Of a stretch of 64,000 bases of DNA, positions 59,910 through 64,000 are shown one piece after another. The position numbers and the translations under genes were made by a program. Positions within the stretch are counted from its first letter, which is position 1, and every line of letters begins with the position of its first letter. The notes under the pieces were generated by a model. It had not been told where the DNA came from. It searched no databases and was given only the letters and a program-made list of their open reading frames with translations. Origin of the DNA: JAIEPT01 sp038217425 (GTDB lineage: Bacteria; Planctomycetota; Planctomycetia; Gemmatales; Gemmataceae); assembly GCA_038217425.1 (NCBI GenBank), contig JBBQPM010000004.1:76772-140771 (forward strand), written 5' to 3'.

Positions 59910-60715
59910 TGAAACACCTCCTCATAGAACTCCACGTGACCATCACGCGGGGAAAGATTTTTCCAAGCATCTCCTGAGCCAACGCATCCTTTCGTCCATG
60001 ATTCCACCAAACTTCGAGTTCCTTTCGTCCCATCAATACTTCGTTGGTACCCGACCCTGCAATGACACTCGAAAGTCCCGTACTTGTAGTCCGTTGGGGA
60101 CAGGCGAGGGGTTACCGGATGCGGCCGACGGAATACCGCCGGGCATCCCAACCAATCGATCGGAAGAGAAGTTCCCAGCGGTGCGCAGCCTTGATCCCCG
60201 GAAGCAAGGAAACTTACACAAAAGTGACCTGAGAAACACAAACTAGCGGCTTAATTATCAGCCCGTTCATGTCTCGGGCCATCTTCAGGCGAATTTTGCT
60301 TCTTCGGAACAACGATTGCAAGCATGCCACTCGCTGCGTTCATGATGGACGACCTTCTTCATAGTGTTACAAATCGGGCCATGTCGGCCAAGTTTCCCTC
60401 AGCTTACTTTGATTAGGTTCTCGCGCCACCCATCGGGACTGCATCGAGCAGAACCTCGGCTATTGGCGATCGACCCGAACATTGCGGGAATGAAACTTAA
60501 ATTTGGTACAAACTAGCGAAGCAAAATTGAATTCGCCCCTGTAAATACCGACCAGTGTTCTTCGAAGCACTTGGCAGATGAAAGCGAGTGTGGCATCTCC
60601 CTAAAAATGAAGAGAATCAGGACGAATAATTTGAAGTGCCGTCGACTCCGATTTAATTAACGATTCCGCAATCTGAATTACGAAAATTGCACCTCTAACG
60701 GGCCGGAGAACGGAA
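59910..60715. other. 806-base region without a supported gene
   Basis: No convincing gene is seen. The composition is clearly more AT-rich than the rest of the window, especially from 60400 on. Short frames exist on both strands; the best, a 30-codon minus-strand frame at 60251-60343, has only a poor ribosome site. No strong hairpin was noticed. The stretch may hold regulatory DNA for the DUF4142 gene and the hydrophilic proteins, or remnants of lost genes. Confidence 0.5.
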
Positions 60716-60967
60716 ATGAGTACCAGAAAAAAGCTTCCGGACGAAATGAAACAGAAATCGGACGAGGCGAGTCGACCGAAAGCTGTGAAACGCGACAAAA
60801 CCAAGGTGAATCCGCTCTCTGGCGCCGAGGACACTCAGGCTCCTCGCGGTCTAGAGTCGCTGCCGCCCGGCGAGAGTGCAAACGCAACGAATGTCGAGAT
60901 CCCTGGGACAGGGCAAGTGGTGAGTGATCTTGCAGGCAAAGAACAAAAACGAGTTGTAACTACTTAA
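60716..60967 (+). CDS. Small hydrophilic protein, 83 aa
   Basis: The ATG at 60716 follows GGAG. The product is strongly charged at its N-terminus (TRKKLPDEMKQKSDEASRPK), has no hydrophobic core, and is probably disordered throughout, with a Gly/Pro/Asn-rich second half. Six residues of AT-rich DNA and a clean ribosome site separate it from the next small gene, so both are likely co-transcribed. A stress-protectant role is only a guess from composition and the treZ neighbour. Confidence 0.6.
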   Translation: MSTRKKLPDEMKQKSDEASRPKAVKRDKTKVNPLSGAEDTQAPRGLESLPPGESANATNVEIPGTGQVVSDLAGKEQKRVVTT

Positions 60968-60978
60968 GGAGAATGATC

Positions 60979-61167
60979 ATGTCTGACAACAAGAATCGCG
61001 GCGGTCAAAAACTCGGCAACCAAGGAAATCCCGGAACCGCCGAGCAGAAGCAGTCTACCAAGAAAAAGGGGGGCGGCCAACGATCCGACGCCGACAAGAG
61101 GCAAGACCAGACGTCAAACCCCGACGACGCCGACCGTAAAAACCCGAACGAGTCCGCTCCGCGATAG
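60979..61167 (+). CDS. Small Gly/Asn/Lys-rich hydrophilic peptide, 62 aa
   Basis: AAGGAG lies 7 nt before the ATG at 60979, which is preferred over the ATG at 60973. The product is Gly, Asn, Lys, Gln and Asp rich (RGGQKLGNQGNPGTAEQKQS, then KKKGGGQRSDADKRQD) and resembles KGG/GsiB-like stress peptides in composition, but no clear motif repeats. It lies 11 nt after the 83-aa gene and 7 nt before treZ, forming an apparent operon with the trehalose enzyme. Confidence 0.6.
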   Translation: MSDNKNRGGQKLGNQGNPGTAEQKQSTKKKGGGQRSDADKRQDQTSNPDDADRKNPNESAPR

Positions 61168-61174
61168 AAGCCGG

Positions 61175-63133
61175 GTGAGGTTGCCAATTAATCCTAGCTC
61201 ATTCGACTCTATAGGTACGCCAGTGAACAGCATCGGCAAGCAAGTTGAATCGTCACGGCGAAGTTGCGGTGCAACGGCAAACTCGGCTCAAGCCCGCTGG
61301 CGGGTCTGGGCGCCAGCGGCGGAACATGTGGAACTCGTTCTAATTGATGCCGATCGCAAGCGAATTCGAAGTATGGAATCGGAAGCCGGCGGATACTTTC
61401 GCCACGTCGAAAACTCTACTCGAGACGGCCAGCGCTACGCCTTTTGCCTGGCTGGGGGCGTCGAGTTGCCCGATCCGGCGTCCCTGTTTCAGCCTGACGG
61501 AGTCCACGGGCCCTCTGCCGTGGTAGATACCGGCGCCTTTCAGTGGACCGATCGCCGATGGACTGGGATTCCGTGGAAGGAGATCGTTTTCTATGAATTG
61601 CACGTTGGCACGTTTACGCCCCAAGGCACTTTTGAGGCGATTATCGAACGATTGCCCGAGCTAAAAAGGTTGGGCGTCACCGCTATTGAGTTGATGCCGG
61701 TGGCCCAATTTCCAGGAACGCGCAATTGGGGTTACGACGGGGTCCATCCCTATGCTGCGCAGAACAGCTACGGCGGACCTCGAGGCTTGCAAAGGTTAGT
61801 AAATGCTTGTCATGAAGTGGGACTCGCGATTTTTCTGGACGTCGTTTATAATCACCTCGGACCCGAAGGAAACTATTTGGCCCAGTTCGGACCGTATTTC
61901 ACGGACCGCTATAAAACCGGATGGGGAGCTGCTCTCAACTACGACGGTCCCCAGTCGGATCCGGTGCGCGATTATGTTCTCGATAACGTGCGGATGTGGC
62001 TTGAGGAGTTTCACTTCGACGGATTGCGCCTCGACGCCGTCCACGCGATTTACGACCTGGGCGCTCGACACATCCTTCGCGACATACAAACGGCGGCCGA
62101 CCGGGTGTCGCGTCGAACTGGGCGCTCGGCGTACATTATTGCCGAGAGCGATCAAAATGACCCGCGACTGTTGTATCCCGTAGAAAAAGGAGGATATGGC
62201 CTGCAGGGGGTATGGTCGGACGACTTTCATCATTGCGTTCACGTTTGCCTAACCGGTGAAGCACAGGGATACTATCAGGATTACCCCGGTCCTCATAATC
62301 TAGCGACGGTATTGGAGAGGCCGTTTTTGTACGCGGGGCAGTATAGCCAGTGCCGAAAACGAAAGCACGGCACCGATCCATCGGGGCTTTCGGGGGATCG
62401 ATTTATCGTGTGTATTCAAAACCACGATCAGGTCGGCAATCGGGCTCAAGGGGACCGGTTCGGTACCCTTCTCACCACGGCGCAGCGTAAACTAGCTGCG
62501 AGCTTACTCTTGTTATCCCCGCATTTGCCCTTGATTTTTATGGGGGAAGAGTACGCGGAAGAGAATCCTTTTCCTTTCTTTTGCTCATTCACCGATCCGT
62601 CCCTCCGGAAAGCCGTTCGTGAGGGACGAATGGCGGAATTCGCCTCCTTTGCCTGGCAGGGCGCCGTGCTCGATCCTGGAGACGAGGCGACTTTTCTAAG
62701 GGCGCGTTTGAGTTGGTCGTGGCCCGAACAATCCGAGCGTGCGTTCCTGCGGCGAATGTACCAGGACTTGTTGTATGCCCGCCGAAATTGCCCCGCACTG
62801 AAGGATTTTGATCGACGGTCGGCGCGACTTATTTCCACCGAGGGGCGTAGCGCAGTTCTCGAATTGGTTCGCGGAAGCGCGGACACGGGACATCTGCAAA
62901 TCTTTTTTAATTTAGGGGACGCGGTTTGGCAATTGCCAGTGATGCGCGCGACGGTGAAGTGCCTTTTCCGTTCGGAATCGGCGCGATACGGGGGCACGGG
63001 AAGCGCTGAAGAAAGCGTCGATTATATTCAAGCTTACGAGTGCGTTGTCTTGGGGCCATCGGCGTGGGAAAGTTTCCGCTATCCGACCGTGGAGGCCGAG
63101 CCTGGGCCCGACGCGCTCGGAATGGGATCGTAA
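61175..63133 (+). CDS. treZ: Malto-oligosyltrehalose trehalohydrolase
   Basis: TreZ releases trehalose from maltooligosyl-trehalose, the second step of the TreY/TreZ route from glycogen. The 652-aa GH13 protein has an N-terminal WRVWAPAAEHVELVLI domain, then the barrel: IFLDVVYNHLGPEGN, FDGLRLDAVHAI (nucleophile Asp), YIIAESDQNDP (acid Glu) and IQNHDQVGNRAQGD. The GTG at 61175 has a weak ribosome site; a GTG at 61223 is an alternative. treY was not found, but the window may end before it. glgB, its possible substrate source, is 52 kb away. Confidence 0.92.
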   Translation: MRLPINPSSFDSIGTPVNSIGKQVESSRRSCGATANSAQARWRVWAPAAEHVELVLIDADRKRIRSMESEAGGYFRHVENSTRDGQRYAFCLAGGVELPDPASLFQPDGVHGPSAVVDTGAFQWTDRRWTGIPWKEIVFYELHVGTFTPQGTFEAIIERLPELKRLGVTAIELMPVAQFPGTRNWGYDGVHPYAAQNSYGGPRGLQRLVNACHEVGLAIFLDVVYNHLGPEGNYLAQFGPYFTDRYKTGWGAALNYDGPQSDPVRDYVLDNVRMWLEEFHFDGLRLDAVHAIYDLGARHILRDIQTAADRVSRRTGRSAYIIAESDQNDPRLLYPVEKGGYGLQGVWSDDFHHCVHVCLTGEAQGYYQDYPGPHNLATVLERPFLYAGQYSQCRKRKHGTDPSGLSGDRFIVCIQNHDQVGNRAQGDRFGTLLTTAQRKLAASLLLLSPHLPLIFMGEEYAEENPFPFFCSFTDPSLRKAVREGRMAEFASFAWQGAVLDPGDEATFLRARLSWSWPEQSERAFLRRMYQDLLYARRNCPALKDFDRRSARLISTEGRSAVLELVRGSADTGHLQIFFNLGDAVWQLPVMRATVKCLFRSESARYGGTGSAEESVDYIQAYECVVLGPSAWESFRYPTVEAEPGPDALGMGS

Positions 63134-63242
63134 TCGGCGGGTAAAAGTCCTGAGGCGGTAATCGTTTTGTCCGCGGCCGGAACGGCGATTGCTTTTCCTT
63201 TTCGTGCAACATGTAATTTGTTATTTTTGCAGGAGCGGTGCG

Positions 63243-63377
63243 ATGAGATTGCTTCTTCTTTTCTTCGCTCTTTGCGTTCTGGCCGGGTGCGACACAAATA
63301 CGAACGGTCCGCTCCCCAAGCAGGGAGTAAATCCGGTAGACCCTGGTAGTCCGGGCGTTCCTCTTCGTTCCCGATGA
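63243..63377 (+). CDS. Short lipoprotein, 44 aa
   Basis: AGGAG precedes the ATG at 63243. A hydrophobic leader (RLLLLFFALCVLAGC) ends in a lipobox, with the lipid-modified cysteine at residue 16; about 28 Pro/Gly/Asn-rich residues follow. It is a small, short-tailed lipoprotein in the manner of entericidins or Braun-type anchors, but no family is recognised. It lies between treZ and the metallo-hydrolase gene. Confidence 0.7.
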   Translation: MRLLLLFFALCVLAGCDTNTNGPLPKQGVNPVDPGSPGVPLRSR

Positions 63378-63436
63378 GCAATTGTTGAATATTCGCTCAC
63401 CCCGATAATCTCAGGAAATGTTCGTGAAAGGAACTA

Positions 63437-64000
63437 ATGATGAGCGCCACGATGAATGATCCGAGGGCCATTCGTGCAGACGGTTGTCTCGAGGTTGCAT
63501 CGGATGTCGCGTGTTTACAACTTTCGATCGTGAATGTGTATTTTGTGGGGGGATCGGACGCAGGGGATCGCTCCTGGGTATTGATCGATGCGGGTCTATC
63601 ACTTTCTGGAGGCGCCATTCGTAGAGCCGCGGCGGCGCGGTTTGGCTCGAGATCTCGCCCGGCGGCAATTATTCTGACGCACGGGCACTTCGATCATGTC
63701 GGCGCACTCCCAGATCTCGCGGAGGAGTGGGGTGTGCCGATCTATGCCCATCGACTGGAAATGCCCTACCTGACAGGGCAATCGAGCTACCCGCCGCCGG
63801 ATCCCGCCGTGGGCGGGGGCGCCATGTCGTTTATGTCGCGGTTTTATCCCCTTGGCCCCATTTCCCTAGGCGACCGAGTACGTCCTCTTCCGACCGACGG
63901 TAGCGTCCCCGGAATGCCCGGTTGGCGCTGGATTCATACGCCTGGCCATACGGCTGGGCACATCTCCTTGTTCCGGGCCGAGGACCGGGTGCTTCTGGTA
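63437..64000 (+). CDS. Metallo-beta-lactamase-fold hydrolase, cut by the window end
   Basis: The frame opens at ATG 63437 (AAAGGA upstream; 63440 is equivalent) and is still open at base 64000. The zinc motif THGHFDHVG and the downstream HTPGHTAGHIS match the metallo-beta-lactamase superfamily, in the glyoxalase II-like hydrolase class. The visible 188 residues include a loop (SSYPPPDPAVGGGAM) typical of this subgroup. The C-terminus is missing. Its role beside treZ and a lipoprotein is unclear. Confidence 0.88.
   Translation, partial: MMSATMNDPRAIRADGCLEVASDVACLQLSIVNVYFVGGSDAGDRSWVLIDAGLSLSGGAIRRAAAARFGSRSRPAAIILTHGHFDHVGALPDLAEEWGVPIYAHRLEMPYLTGQSSYPPPDPAVGGGAMSFMSRFYPLGPISLGDRVRPLPTDGSVPGMPGWRWIHTPGHTAGHISLFRAEDRVLLV

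Noticed and set aside
60251..60343. 30-codon minus-strand frame in the AT-rich gap
   Set aside because: Poor ribosome site and no family; too short to support.
1..64000. tRNA, rRNA, CRISPR, prophage or insertion-sequence genes
   Set aside because: None was found on reading; no regular direct-repeat arrays, transposases or phage proteins were seen.

Overview
The window looks like chromosomal DNA of a planctomycete, most likely from the Gemmata-type group. It is GC-rich. It carries families that are largely planctomycete hallmarks: a DUF1501 protein with a Tat signal, a PSCyt1/DUF1549/DUF1553 cytochrome protein, a Tat-exported Gfo/Idh/MocA oxidoreductase, a giant exoprotein with an N-terminal VERLEDRLAP (LEPRxLL-like) motif, a Hanks-type kinase, a squalene-hopene-cyclase-like protein and a BBP2 porin. 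The assignment rests on family recognition only; no search was run.

Layout. 1-6.3 kb: a TPR gene cut by the window edge, a lone ModB/CysT-like permease, then a tight operon of a TPR protein, a J-domain protein without HPD, a GrpE-like protein and a Sel1 protein. 6.3-12.7 kb: CobW-type GTPase, glgB, an ABC-F ATPase, and a PQQ-type beta-propeller protein that overlaps the ABC-F gene tail-to-tail. 12.9-16.5 kb: DUF1501, a 65-aa protein, an M48 membrane protease. 16.8-27.5 kb: a 3558-aa subtilisin-like exoprotein. 27.6-33.7 kb: a haem-oxygenase-like (HDO) protein, Ser/Thr kinase, hemB, an orphan mraZ with four operator repeats, and a BBP2 porin with a clear terminator. 33.7-36.6 kb: a three-gene operon of two D-Ala-D-Ala-ligase-like ATP-grasp enzymes and an amidohydrolase. 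36.7-42.5 kb: a small protein, a secreted Pro-rich protein, a DUF433/DUF5615 antitoxin/toxin pair whose toxin has a premature stop, trpF and comEC. 42.5-45.6 kb: a membrane protein, a peptidoglycan-binding/aspzincin-like metalloprotease, a decayed reading frame and a secreted Gln/Ala-rich repeat peptide. 45.7-49.8 kb: oxidoreductase, thyX, and a divergent cyclase. 49.9-54.3 kb: operon ilvN, a 96-aa protein, a GH38-like glycosidase and scpB. 54.5-59.9 kb: PEGA lipoprotein, the DUF1549/DUF1553 protein, a cupredoxin-like lipoprotein, DUF4142. 59.9-64 kb: a lower-GC stretch with two tiny hydrophilic proteins, treZ, a 44-aa lipoprotein and a metallo-beta-lactamase-fold hydrolase cut by the window end.

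The intergenic spaces hold several families of strong inverted repeats (GGAAGCGTGAGCGA, CGTTTAGCGCTCGC, GCCCAGGGA, CACAGAGAGCACAGAG and others). One family has left a half copy inside the DUF1553 coding sequence. A separate perfect 16-bp inverted repeat lies inside comEC. No tRNA, rRNA, CRISPR array, transposase or prophage gene was recognised. The best leads for new biology are the degenerate J-domain/GrpE operon with TPR and Sel1 proteins, the paired ATP-grasp/amidohydrolase operon, the peptidoglycan-binding aspzincin protein and the HDO protein.
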